64,000 bases of DNA from Breviolum minutum Mf 1.05b.01 (lineage: Eukaryota > Sar > Dinophyceae > Suessiales > Symbiodiniaceae): assembly GCA_000507305.1 (NCBI GenBank), contig DF241045.1, forward strand, positions 1,645-65,644, read 5' to 3'. The position numbers and the translations under genes were made by a program. Every line of letters begins with the position of its first letter. Position 1 is the stretch's first letter. Shown in pieces: positions 1 to 9,365 of this stretch. A model generated the notes under the pieces. The model saw nothing but the letters and a program-made list of their open reading frames with translations. It was not told the origin of the DNA and made no database searches.

Positions 1-1
1 A

Positions 2-16
2 AAAAGTATTTAAAGA
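2..16 (+). promoter_or_regulatory. Virus-like promoter motif, copy 1
   Basis: The 15-mer AAAAGTATTTAAAGA occurs here and again at 683-697. In both places it ends exactly 29 bases before the ATG of the next ORF, and both leaders end in a short GGG(T)AAA run before ATG. A fixed distance between an identical AT-rich motif and the start codon is typical of early promoters of nucleocytoplasmic large DNA viruses. It is not a feature of dinoflagellate nuclear genes. The motif and spacing are seen; the promoter role is inferred. Confidence 0.6.
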
Positions 17-45
17 CATATGAACTATAAATATTAATAGGGAAA

Positions 46-219
46 ATGGATACTGATATTAGAGAGCGAATTGAAGAAGAAATGACTAAATGTAATTCAT
101 TAAGACTTTACAAAAATAGAGTAAGGAAAGTTAATAATATATTGCCTGATGATGTCGTAGAAAATATCTTAAGTTTTGTTCCGTGTAGTTGTAAAAATGT
201 GTTAAAACGAGAAAGGTGA
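46..219 (+). CDS. Small F-box-like protein (57 aa), possibly the frameshifted N-terminus of the next ORF
   Basis: The ATG at 46 follows the promoter motif at 2-16. The 57-residue product starts MDTDIRERIEEE and has a motif near residues 34-45 (LPDDVVENILSF) that matches the core of F-box domains, which recruit substrates to SCF ubiquitin ligases. Short F-box proteins are common in giant viruses. The frame closes at TGA 217-219, while the -1 frame is open from 195 and runs into the 216-617 ORF with no intervening promoter or hairpin. The two may therefore be one gene of about 190 codons broken by a single-base change, or two overlapping genes. The region is AT-rich and intronless. Confidence 0.5.
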   Translation: MDTDIRERIEEEMTKCNSLRLYKNRVRKVNNILPDDVVENILSFVPCSCKNVLKRER

Positions 220-617
220 TAGAAAATGAACATATTATTATTAAGTTTATTCGTGATAAATGGGATGGATTTGACATTGAAGAAAAAATGTTCAGCGAAG
301 AATATGACGAATATCTTCAAGATGGGTTGAGAATGTGGTTATATTACTTTGTAATGTTAAACGGTTTTCCAAACACCAAAACCATTCAAAAACGCGTAGA
401 ATTCAATAAACAAGGAAATTACAATCTTATTAGATGGTTTTACTCTAATCTCCATTTATCAAAAGGTATAACTGGAACAGCAAGAATGAATAGGGAGGTG
501 AAAGAACCATTTGAAAATGCTCTTCTTTTTATGCTAAATACTCGTGGGTGTCAATTTTATCCTGAAATATTTGATGGAGAGTTTCAAAGAGAAGTAATGC
601 GTTTTATTTTTGGTTAA
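216..617 (+). CDS. Hypothetical virus-like protein, C-terminal part of the F-box ORF or a separate ORF
   Basis: About 130 residues are open here, with no ATG until roughly position 288 (MFSEEYDEYLQDG); the upstream part can only be read from a GTG or by a frameshift from the 46-219 ORF. The sequence is rich in aromatic and charged residues (for example RMWLYYFVMLNGFP) and I see no known domain. The stop at 615-617 is followed within five bases by the hairpin/poly-T element at 622-664, so this is the 3' end of a transcription unit. Position and composition match the giant-virus-like block. Function unknown. Confidence 0.5.
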   Translation: MIENEHIIIKFIRDKWDGFDIEEKMFSEEYDEYLQDGLRMWLYYFVMLNGFPNTKTIQKRVEFNKQGNYNLIRWFYSNLHLSKGITGTARMNREVKEPFENALLFMLNTRGCQFYPEIFDGEFQREVMRFIFG

Positions 618-621
618 TACT

Positions 622-664
622 TTGCATCCATTTATTTTTTCTAATTAATGGATACAATGTTTTT
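622..664 (+). terminator. Virus-like hairpin plus T-run 3' end, copy 1
   Basis: The arms TTGCATCCATT (622-632) and AATGGATACAA (647-657) pair with one mismatch and are followed by TGTTTTTT. The loop ends in CTAATT. The same layout, loop end and T-run recur at 1065-1106 after the next gene. Hairpin or T-run 3' ends are known in Mimivirus-like and asfarvirus-like transcripts. The structure is seen; the role is inferred. Confidence 0.55.
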
Positions 665-682
665 TAAATAGCATTTAATCTG

Positions 683-697
683 AAAAGTATTTAAAGA
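683..697 (+). promoter_or_regulatory. Virus-like promoter motif, copy 2
   Basis: This is an identical copy of AAAAGTATTTAAAGA from 2-16. It again ends 29 bases before an ATG (727), here the zinc-binding protein gene. See 2-16. Confidence 0.6.
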
Positions 698-726
698 AAA
701 GAACAAGTATATACAGTAAGGGTAAA

Positions 727-1059
727 ATGGAAAAAAGACAATGCACAAACTGTAAGACAACTAGAGAGTTAGAACAATTCAGAGGTGATAATTTAACTTG
801 TCTGATGTGTGCTAAATGGCATAAGACTTGGGCAGATAGAAACCCAGAAAGAGTAAAAGAAAACTGGCAAAGATATGCTAGAGAACATAAGGAAGAAATA
901 CAAGCAAGAAAAAAAGTGTATAATAAAGAATACAACCAAAGAGAAATAGAATGCGAAGTGTGTAAATACAAAATGAAAAAAGCACATTGGTCAAAACATA
1001 TCAAAACAAAAACACATATAGCAAATCTAGAAAAAACAGAAGAAGAAAATACTAACTAA
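727..1059 (+). CDS. Small zinc-binding protein of giant-virus type (110 aa)
   Basis: The ATG is placed by the promoter spacing and the preceding GGGTAAA. The N-terminus has two CxxC knuckles (CTNC at residues 6-9 and CLMC near 25-28). A long charged helical stretch follows with Asn-Pro-Glu-Arg and Tyr/Arg/Lys-rich segments. Near residues 78-100 there is a C2H2-like finger: CEVC, then H-x3-H and H. This order of knuckles, basic helical repeat and CxxC...H...H is common in small proteins of algal large DNA viruses and some phages, where it is thought to bind nucleic acid. The gene is intronless and ends at TAA 1057-1059, directly before a hairpin/T-run. No enzyme motif is seen. Confidence 0.65.
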   Translation: MEKRQCTNCKTTRELEQFRGDNLTCLMCAKWHKTWADRNPERVKENWQRYAREHKEEIQARKKVYNKEYNQREIECEVCKYKMKKAHWSKHIKTKTHIANLEKTEEENTN

Positions 1060-1064
1060 ATACC

Positions 1065-1106
1065 TTGATATATTCTTTTTAACTAATTAATATATCAATG
1101 TTTTTT
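1065..1106 (+). terminator. Virus-like hairpin plus T-run 3' end, copy 2
   Basis: A perfect 10-bp stem, TTGATATATT (1065-1074) with AATATATCAA (1089-1098), is followed by TGTTTTTT. The loop ends in CTAATT, as in the copy at 622-664. The stem sequence differs while the structure and tail are kept, which argues for function rather than simple duplication. Confidence 0.6.
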
Positions 1107-1122
1107 CCTAACCTAAATTCTA

Positions 1123-1262
1123 TGAGATGCCTTGGGGGTATGTTGCCTGACATGATATGTTAAGAAAAATGTTAATATGATTTTGGGGAAAAATGTTTCT
1201 TGATAGTTATGAAATATTTTGGGGGAAAATCGTGTCAGGCAACCTACCCCCATGGCTTCTCA
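1123..1262. repeat. Imperfect inverted repeat with AT-rich loop at the edge of the virus-like block
   Basis: The left arm 1123-1156 and right arm 1229-1262 are each 34 bases and pair at 30 of 34 positions (core GTTGCCTGACA against its complement). The 72-base loop is AT-rich with two runs of GGGG. The element sits where base composition changes from AT-rich virus-like DNA to mixed host-like DNA. It could be a MITE, a fold-back, or a remnant of a hairpin virus end. Confidence 0.7.
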
Positions 1263-1272
1263 CTACTATTAC

Positions 1273-1294
1273 ACATATATATATATATATATAT
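1273..1294. repeat. AT dinucleotide microsatellite
   Basis: A run of about eleven AT units directly beside the inverted repeat at 1123-1262. Confidence 0.8.
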
Positions 1295-1299
1295 GTCAT

Positions 1300-3665
1300 A
1301 TACTAATACATCACATAAAACTAACCCCAAAAATGGACTCGAAATTGAGCCGCGCCTCAGCACCCGAACTATTCTTGAGGTTCGAGTACCAATTTTGGCA
1401 GTGCCAGAGACACGATCATTTGACATGTCCTGCGAGAAAAGGTTCCCATGCTGCCATACCGTCCATAACTTCCATGCCTGTGATATAGCAAGTAGAATGC
1501 TCATTCACATTGGAACGGACAAGAATGAATGCAATCATGTATCAACAAAGTCTCCTCCTCACTACCCTGAAGGCTGTCGTTGACCCAGGTTAAATCGATG
1601 ACCTGATGCAGTTTGTTTCCATGTCACAGTAATGTCACACACTCCACTGAGTTATATCATCACCTTTGCTGCCTTTGGGCAACTTGATCCAAATGCAGCT
1701 GTGGATGGTACTAGAGTGACCGTGGACACAACGTCCAGGACAAAGAAAAAGCTTAAGAAGTAGTCGTCCTGCAAATGTCCAGCCATTCAGTTGAAAGCAC
1801 TGGAAATCCGATGCTTGGCTACGAAGAAGTAAATGCTGAAGACTTCAGCTGTCCTTTGCAAACATGCACAGCACGATCTCTAGGACAAAGACAACTATAC
1901 AAAGCAGTGTCAAGCCATCAAAGACCTTCGTTTTGTGCGTGAAACTGACACCGCCTTCCATGCCAGCCTCTTACATACATCAACCTCTCAAAATAGTTCA
2001 TGGTGCTGTTATTATCGGAATCCAGAGTCTTAAGGTCTGGGCTGGATCTGCAGGCTGATGTGTGAATATAAGGCGCATGTCGTCACCCGTGAGGGCGTAA
2101 ATCTGAGATCAGCAAAACATGTCATGAGGTGGCGAATATTGCAAATACCCTGGATCTCTTCAGTTCACTTTGTGTGTCTCACAGCTTCGCTTCCACTTGA
2201 GGCCATGGCAGTGAGGAGCGCCGTCAACAGCGAGAACAATCTATGCTCCACGATCAAGCGGGTGATTTTCAACTTAGTTTCATTTGCATATCTCAGTTGC
2301 GAAGGGAACACGAGAGCACAACCATGACTTCAACTGAAGGCATGTATCAAAATGTATAAGTTGTGTTGAGAGCTGGGCGAACGTCGGATGTATCCATGTG
2401 GACTTCTGCCTCATCATCAACCAGGAGGAGCTTCACCGAATCCATGGGTAAAAAACAAATGAAACCTCGGGCAAATCTTGGGTCCTAACGGTCTTGTACC
2501 TGCCACCAGTTGTTTCATCAATCTTTCAGTCAAAAAATGTCTGAGTCTAGAGTCGTCAAATGACTCACATGTTGTGCGCACCAATCTTGGAAATCGTTGT
2601 GGGCTGCGAACGCAACCTACAGTTTCAAAGGTCGATGTGACACATGAACATGCTGCTGTTCTGCTGTCCTCTACGCGAAAGGTCGCAAACCCCTAAATGC
2701 AACAACTTTCCGAGGAGTGGACGGCGGCCTACCGTGGTGCCCCTGCATCACAGTCTTCATCAGCAAAATAGCCCAAGAATGATGGCAATAAGCAAAGAAA
2801 AGCTTGGGAGCAAAAGAATTTTCCACACAATTCTCAGGCCTGTGGTCCTCCCATCCGTGGAGGTGGGTTTGGGACAGGTGACAGGACTTTACTCTCCAAC
2901 CTTAACAACAAAAGAGCCACAAAACAAGAATGCAGCTTTCAGTCTTTGTCGCCGAAAAATCGGGTGAAACAAAAAATACTTGGTTCAAAAACACCAACAC
3001 AACCATAACAACCACCACGTCATGGGAATCTGAGAGTCGGACTGCATGTTGCAGGTGTGTCCCAGCTAAAAAGCCGGAACCACACCCTTTTTTGTTAAGC
3101 CCGAAAAAGCAGCGGCAGCCAAGCAAATTTTGTAAAATGCAGCAGTCATGTACACATTGGGAAATGACATGATCCCATGATCCTCGAAGGGTTGGATTTT
3201 TTCTTTGTCCTGTCCGTGTCCTGTCCGTGTCCTGTCCGTGTCAAAAGCCATCAAAATGTCTCCTCTGGTGGTTGATTCTTGTTGATTCTTGCAATCTGTG
3301 ACCACAAAAACTCCTGGTTTTTTCCAGCTGGTCAGCCGTTCAATCAGACATGGCTGAGTTGCGGACGACCCACCTGGGCAAAGGCCTTGCGGTAATGGTT
3401 TCTCACAGCTAGTCACTACCTGACCCTTCCTCCTATAACGCCTTGGGGAACACAGCTTTCTGCTTTTGTTGTTCGAATCCAATCCGAACCTGGTAAAAAA
3501 TTCAGGTCTAAGCAGGAAGATTGTTTAGCCTTTACCCGATAATCCTCCACATTGCTGTTTCCCTCCCTCAGAATCCATCTAGAGTCTAGAGTCTAGAAAT
3601 GCAGTTGATCTCCATGCATTGTAAAAAAATGGCACAATCACAGCAGCAGCGATAGCAATAACACC
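1300..3665. other. Unannotated stretch
   Basis: No coding region with recognisable protein character is visible on either strand; open frames are short and lack domain features. The only local structure is a perfect triple tandem of the 11-mer CCTGTCCGTGT at 3209-3241. The composition resembles intergenic or intronic dinoflagellate DNA. Confidence 0.5.
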
Positions 3666-3679
3666 CCAACAACCAATTA

Positions 3680-3685
3680 GCAACC

Positions 3686-3773
<88 letters not shown>

Positions 3774-3910
3774 CCTTGACGACACGACATGACACGACCA
3801 CCACCAACACCACCACCACCACCACCACCGCCACCACCACCGCCGCCGCCGCCGCAGCAGCAGCAGCAACAGCAACAATAAGAGCAAAAGCAACAGCAGC
3901 AACAACGACG
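3680..3910. repeat. Compound trinucleotide microsatellite
   Basis: About thirty CAA units (ending near 3774) are followed, after a short GACACGACATGACACGACC spacer, by CAC, GCC and CAG/CAA runs. All reading frames here are low-complexity homopolymers (Thr, Asn, Gln; Val, Leu, Cys on the other strand), so the open frames are by-products of the repeat. Confidence 0.9.
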
Positions 3911-3950
3911 AAAGACCAAAGGGAAGAAGTACAAAAGGTACTAAATGTTG

Positions 3951-4666
3951 ATCGGGGAGTTTGCAAAGGTTGGTGTTACAGACCTACAACATGAAGATAC
4001 ACGCAAAAGAATCAGCACCTCATCCTCACAGTTGTTCCCAAGCGTACTGTTTCTTCATGGGCATCTTTGTCTTGTCAATGCAGTTATGGAAGAAACAGAT
4101 ATCAGAGCAATGATAGGAGAGATGCAAAAACTGTTTCAACAAGGAGCAAACCTACAGTAGAAGGGAGAACGAAGGGTAAAGAAAAACACATGTAAAGAAA
4201 GACTTCATGGGTGGAAAAGTCAGTTTTCAAAACAGGATCCCTTGGAGGGTGAGAAAAGTTTATGTAGAGAAACAGCATGGTCTCCCAACCCGCAGTTCTG
4301 CGAGCCCTGCCGAGGCTCACCATTGAGGACCCCGCTGCAAAATCTAAACCGCCCTGCAAGTCATCGCTACTCTGAGAGATCAACGCTGCCTCAGAAACAA
4401 ACCGCATCTGAGCTGAAGGGGAATAGATGCGAATAGCAGAATACATCTCAACAATCTGCGTCTCCTTGCTCTTCGCTGCTCTTGTTGCTAGAAAAGACAT
4501 TGTCGTTCAGTACTTAGCTCAAATTGTCCAAGTTACCCTCCCTATGTGAAGGGGCTGTCTGTGCATTGAAGTGGAGGGGCTTCACATTTCGTGGCAGTTG
4601 CTGGAAGATGCTTGAAGCTGCACACGTGGTCTAATGAAACAGTTTTTCACCTGGACAAATCTCCAG
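3951..4666. other. No firm gene; one minus-strand open frame of possible interest
   Basis: On the minus strand 4260-4500 is open, begins MSFLATRAAKSKETQIVEMY and has normal-looking composition for about 75 residues before becoming low quality. It could be a first exon, but there is no domain match and no clear partner exon. The rest of the stretch shows nothing I can support. Confidence 0.25.
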
Positions 4667-4758
4667 GTGTACATGCTGATCGAACTGATGCCCGGCGGAC
4701 ACCTTTATCAGCTGCTTTCCGACAAGCCTGAGGTCCTTCCCAACAAACCTTCTACTTG
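4667..4758 (+). CDS. Possible protein-kinase exon (hinge region)
   Basis: After a CTCCAG acceptor at 4661-4666 the plus strand reads VYMLIELMPGGHLYQLLSD, which closely resembles subdomain V of eukaryotic protein kinases: hydrophobic strand, Glu-Leu-Met hinge, Gly-Gly and the following helix. A donor-like GTATGG follows Ser-Thr-Trp near 4759. I could not find the glycine loop, VAIK, HRDLKPxN or DFG motifs in neighbouring sequence, so this is either one exon of a gene with distant exons or an isolated relic. Confidence 0.4.
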
Positions 4759-5576
4759 GTATGGGTAGCTTGAGTGTTGCTTGTCACCACTTGGTGCGCG
4801 AGCTGGTATATACAATAAAATGCACTTGATAGTTTTACAATTCATTCCTGGGATTGAGAAAAGAGCTGCTGCACTTGCTCGATGATCAACTGCTGCTCTT
4901 GCACCTCAAAGTCACCAAATATCGCACCTGCCATGAAACGTGTGACTAAAACTTGCTACAGAAGATGAACACAATCCAGGAGTGATCAGACGCATTCACG
5001 ATGCAGCATTTTGTGCTCGGGCTACCTCTCAAAACGCATGCGATACCTCCTCCACAAAGGAACTTCCTCCGTCACCAAATACTGCGCAAGCCACAAAACG
5101 TGCGATCACATCTACTTTTTTGTCTTTCCTTTTCTGATCTTAGTTTTCTGATCCGTCTTTTTCTGATTTTTCCTTTTCTTTTCTACTTTCATTTTCTACT
5201 TTCATTTTCCTTCCTTTCCTTTTCTTCTTTAAGACTCTGTAAATCAGAGCTTCCTTTGAACAGTGGAGAACTCCAAAACATCTCCAGACTTTGTAACTGT
5301 TCAAGTCACATGCCACTCCCTAAGGCTTGCACAAGCCATCATGGAAAATTCTCAGAAAACCCTCTATCACTTTGAGTTCAAAAGTGGACAAAATCAAATA
5401 CAGCATGCACAGAGAAAGGCAAACAGGCAAAACATGCCAAAACCAACTGTCCTTTTGCTTCATTAAAGGTTGCTTTCGAAAGGACTGAAGCATGGCGAAT
5501 CGAATACAACTTCTTTCTCAACTCTCTTTGCTTCACATTAGCTTTCTTTGTTGTGAAACAACATGGTGAAAAAACA
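4759..5576. other. Unannotated stretch with a pyrimidine-rich run
   Basis: 5105-5235 is strongly TTTTC/TTTCC-rich on the plus strand (polypyrimidine), possibly an intron or 5' flank of a neighbouring gene. No protein-like frame is recognised. Confidence 0.4.
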
Positions 5577-7007
5577 TCAAGCAGCCTGCATCTCAATTGC
5601 AGCCCCTGTCGAAGTCCGAACTGCCCTTGGAGTGAAGCCTAGCCGCTCACGATAAACATAAGCCATAGCAGCCAGCAGCGCAAGCACAATGACAATCATC
5701 AGTGGCCAAACGAACCAGGAGCCTGACGACTTTGACTTTGAGTCGTCGGCCGGTTTATCTGGTTTGACTGTGCTATCATCTTTGGCTGGCTCTTCTGGTT
5801 TGACTGTGGTATCATCTTTGGCTGGCTCTTCTGGTTTGACTGTGGTATCATCTTTGGCTGGCTCTTCTGGTTTGACTGTGGTATCCTCTTTGGCTGGCTC
5901 TTCTGGTTTGACTGTGGTTGTGGTTGTGGTGGATGGTTTGACACCTGCGTTGAACACAGGAAGAATAAATGAGAAAAGTTCAGCTCTATGGGGGTTGGTC
6001 ATCAAGCGCCAACTCACGTGTATTTCGACCTTTATTTTTTGAGTCCCTACTGGAAGCTGACTTTCATCAATATCAAACCTCTTGTGGAATAGGATCTGCT
6101 TCTCCATTTCGAAGTCTCCCGGCATCGGGTTCAAGCGACCGATGTTTGCATAGTCCCACGAGGTCACCAATAAATACAAACTCTCCGCGCTTACCCTGAA
6201 CAATTCACCACTACGGACCACAGGAATGTCTACAGATGGAAAGTAGCTTGGATCATCAAGAAATTGTGGACTTGCTAAATCGATCCAATGTGAATTTTCT
6301 GAGGATTTGAGCTCAGAGTGACTGCTCACCTTCCAGTGGTAGAGATCTTCGAGATCCGATTCACAATGCTGTTCCCGCCCACCGCCCAACACAGGCGTTT
6401 GAAATTCAAATACCCGAAACGATCCACGCTGGTCCTCAGCCTGAGAGCCATCCTTTATGAATTGAAAATCAAAACTCCAACGCCTGTAGCTGTTGGAATC
6501 CGTTGTATCTTTGATCATGGTCACATCTTCAAGCGGCATCAAGACACACCGAATGTCGAAAAAGTCACCTTGTTTGAAAGTGAAGGCTGAATAATTTCTG
6601 GGTGATAGAGAAAGAGTCCAGGAAAGTGTTAGCAGCTCGGTTGGATCAGAGGTATCACCCGTGTATTTTGTGTAGTCCGTAGCACCACAGACTCCTCTTT
6701 CATCAAAAATTGTCAATTTTTGGAACTTGACTTGTGCCTCTCGACAATCTACACGAAATCTAAGAACCTGTGTTTTGGGCAAATCCGATGCGGATGGTTT
6801 CAGATCGCTGCAGTTGTAGATGACTTCTGTTCCAGTCACGCGGCAGCCAAGCAAATCGTGTGGTTGTAGCGTTCGAATGCTATCATACTCCAAATAGTGC
6901 CTTGCTGCTACTGTCACACTCACACTTGCCACGATGAATGGCACGAAACAAATCATGCTCACTTGGCACGAAACGAGCGCTCGGCATCTACTTGACACTT
7001 GAGACAA
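5577..7007 (-). CDS. Type I membrane protein with 12-residue repeat stalk (476 aa)
   Basis: This single intronless ORF is the clearest host gene in the window. Residues 1-35 form a signal peptide: a basic n-region, then a hydrophobic core ICFVPFIVASVSVTVAA. Residues about 36-365 are a Cys-containing, beta-rich-looking ectodomain with N-glycosylation sequons (Asn65-Cys-Ser and an NYS near residue 141). A short Thr run follows, then four near-identical 12-residue units (VKPEEPAKDDTT) and a shorter fifth, a rigid acidic/Pro stalk. A transmembrane helix lies near 432-452 (FVWPLMIVIVLALLAAMAY), with a basic stop-transfer and a tail of about 25 residues. The layout is that of a cell-surface or endomembrane receptor-like glycoprotein. 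I do not recognise the ectodomain family. No introns may mean retroposition. Confidence 0.8.
   Translation of the reverse strand: MSQVSSRCRALVSCQVSMICFVPFIVASVSVTVAARHYLEYDSIRTLQPHDLLGCRVTGTEVIYNCSDLKPSASDLPKTQVLRFRVDCREAQVKFQKLTIFDERGVCGATDYTKYTGDTSDPTELLTLSWTLSLSPRNYSAFTFKQGDFFDIRCVLMPLEDVTMIKDTTDSNSYRRWSFDFQFIKDGSQAEDQRGSFRVFEFQTPVLGGGREQHCESDLEDLYHWKVSSHSELKSSENSHWIDLASPQFLDDPSYFPSVDIPVVRSGELFRVSAESLYLLVTSWDYANIGRLNPMPGDFEMEKQILFHKRFDIDESQLPVGTQKIKVEIHVSWRLMTNPHRAELFSFILPVFNAGVKPSTTTTTTVKPEEPAKEDTTVKPEEPAKDDTTVKPEEPAKDDTTVKPEEPAKDDSTVKPDKPADDSKSKSSGSWFVWPLMIVIVLALLAAMAYVYRERLGFTPRAVRTSTGAAIEMQAA
5750..5935 (-). repeat. 36-bp tandem repeat encoding the protein stalk
   Basis: Four copies of a 36-bp unit lie inside the membrane-protein ORF, nearly identical at DNA level. 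This indicates recent expansion or homogenisation by slippage or unequal exchange. Copy number probably varies between alleles. Confidence 0.85.
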
Positions 7008-8502
7008 ATTCTACATATATATCTACAGATGCATTTCAGCAAAAAGTGGAACCAACGCACCTGGGGCTACCGCGACAATCAAAAGGTCACTCCATGCATG
7101 ACGTGCAATGCCGGAGAAAGCAAACATACCAATTGTCATTACAGTCAGCATGGTGCAATGAGACTACAGAATGGCAAATCATGCAGCCAAACACCACAAA
7201 GGGCCAACCGGACTAATCGGGTATGCAGACCTTTGTATGATTCACATGCAAGTTCACGAAAAACGACACCAGTATCAACTTACGTCAACAATCCATATCC
7301 AAACTTGTTCTATCAACATGTACCACCACGTCTTCTATGCTCTCACTTGGGACCTTCTTCTCGTGATCAACATTTGAGTCAAGATGGAAATCCAATGCAA
7401 GTAAAGCACAGCCTCACCAGTCGCACTATTTCAATACTACGACTTCGCTACGACCCCCCAAGTGCAGGTACCACTTATCCATCAGTCCGAACCAAGATTT
7501 TTCCACTCCGTGTCAGCACGCGAAACTCAAATTGACTTTTGCACCCTCTTGGACAACATCGGACATCCTCAATCGTCTGCAGTGGACTATTAAAGTTCTT
7601 TGGAGGATGCCAACAATGCAAAAAGTTTGGCATGTTCAAAAAAGGTTCAAAAGAATCAAAACAAATTTGTGAAAAACTTGATTTGTTTGAAAAAAAATTG
7701 AAACATGTCCAACGCTCATTCTTTGGAGAAACTTTATTGTTCTCTTAACTGCTTGACATAAATACAAAATGGCAGCTATCCTGACTGGGAACGAAAAAGG
7801 AAAAAAGTGAGAGAAGCAATCAGGCACATGGACCCAATCAAAATGGCAGCTATCCTGCCATGAGATGGACAGATGAAGAGAAAATGGACTGAAGACTTGA
7901 GACATAGGGACCAGTCAAAATGGCGGATGGAGAGATTCCAAAGACAGAAGACGGTTCAATAAAAGACTTTTGGGATGAATTTGCTGGAGTCGTAAGCCCG
8001 ATAGAGACTCCTTATGCAGCCTGCAGGCTCCTGAACAGGGTTCGCCCTTCAGTCAAAACATACGCAAAGGGACGGGTCCAAAACAGCGCATTCAGACAAT
8101 AAACGTTCACATCAATGGCCAAAACGATTGAAGTAAAACGAATTACATCAGACAACAAATGAAAATGAATTAATAAAGAGTTGCAATTGATTTGGGGTCA
8201 GTTGCAGTTGATTTGGGGGTGTTTTTTGGGGGAAGGTTGTGAGATAAAAATTGGCAGCATTTCAAAATATCTAGGTCTAATGCCATGGTAAGAAATCTTC
8301 CTACAATTTATATACGTGCGGCAAATATCAAAGGACCAGGATTGGGTCTCAAGGCAACCCATGGGGTCCCTGGCAACCTGATTCAGCAAGGACCAACTGC
8401 GACCAATTATCCCCAAAGTTCAAAGGTTGGTTGGCTGACTCAGTAATGGGCAACCTGAAATGGGGTGTTTTGGGTTACATTTGATTTGGGGGTGGAAAAA
8501 TG
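7008..8502. other. Upstream region of the membrane-protein gene; no firm gene
   Basis: 7008-7900 shows no protein-like frame. 7920-8102 (plus) is open for 60 residues, starting MADGEIPKTEDGSIKDFWDE in an AAAATGG context, and may be a first exon or a small gene; there is no domain. 8190-8500 is rich in GGGG runs on the plus strand. Confidence 0.3.
7765..7857. repeat. 19-bp direct repeat around ATGGC
   Basis: CAAAATGGCAGCTATCCTG occurs identically at 7765-7783 and 7839-7857, and a third partial match (CAAAATGGC) lies at the ATG of the small ORF at 7920. The three copies are 74-75 bases apart, so the start context of the ORF is part of a decayed tandem repeat. Confidence 0.7.
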
Positions 8503-8540
8503 TGATTTCGGATGATTTCGATCGAAATCATCCGAAATCA
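8503..8540. repeat. Perfect 38-bp palindrome without spacer
   Basis: TGATTTCGGATGATTTCGA (8503-8521) is followed at once by its exact reverse complement (8522-8540). The half-site itself contains the doubled submotif GATTTCG. There is no loop. Perfect spacerless palindromes of this size are unstable, so this one is recent, selected or a binding or resolution site. Confidence 0.95.
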
Positions 8541-9365
8541 GGCCTTTTGGGGGGGGTCATCTGCAGGACTTGGGGCACCCCAAATCTAATAGTAATCCAC
8601 ACGGTGTAATTCCAGGTTTCTCATTGCAAATCTCAATAAATTGAATTCCGCATTTGGACATCTAACCATTTCAATTGAAAAATGTAGATAGATTGTGTGG
8701 AATGGGATGACTTCTGCTGAGTCTGCAAAGCCTTTATGTAGATCTGCTCGTTTCAATTGGTTTGCTGAGAAACCAAATCACTGGAATCAAACATGGACTT
8801 CTGCAGGATTACTTTCACCCACTGACATTTGATCATGGGTCCTAGTCTATTTTGGCTTGTAAATTGCTGCCTATGGCCCCGGTTTGAGCATCACTATGAT
8901 ACCTGATGAAGAGTTTGTGCCTAGTGAGTTAGGAGAACTTGGTGCTGAAATTGACCCACCCAAGACACCAAAACCTCAACTCTGTTCAGAATTGTCTCTG
9001 AATCTTTAAACTGACGCGCTTTACTAAAGGAATCAGAAATGTGGTGAAAAAAAGACCCAAACCAATTGAATCTTTATAAACCTTTGACGTATACACAAAA
9101 ATGCATTTGTGACATTTGCGGGATGATGATCTTGAAAACACTTACACATGCATAACATATCAAAGCTTGAAGTTGTATTTTCTTTTTTTCCCCAAACAGT
9201 GTGGTAACACTTGGGGTTCTTACGGCAGTAGTAAAAAGCCGGGGTGTCTAAATCGAGGTGGCGGACGGGTCGCGCGCGGCATTCATCGTTATTTTCGTGG
9301 TTTCATGCCTGCATGTTCGTTTCGTCTGTGAATTTTCGTAGTTTCGGGGTGGCCGCGTCCGGCGT
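8541..9365. other. Unannotated stretch
   Basis: No protein-like frame is recognised. The GC content and CG frequency rise from about 9240 towards the repeats that follow. Confidence 0.4.

Noticed and set aside
1273..1294. TATA box
   Set aside because: A simple AT microsatellite; dinoflagellate promoters generally lack canonical TATA boxes.
3466..3490. tRNA T-arm (GTTCGAATCC)
   Set aside because: The flanking five bases on each side do not pair and no anticodon or D arm is visible upstream.
3579..3966. Poly-Leu, poly-Val, poly-Cys and poly-Thr proteins over the microsatellite
   Set aside because: Pure consequence of trinucleotide repeats being open in every frame.
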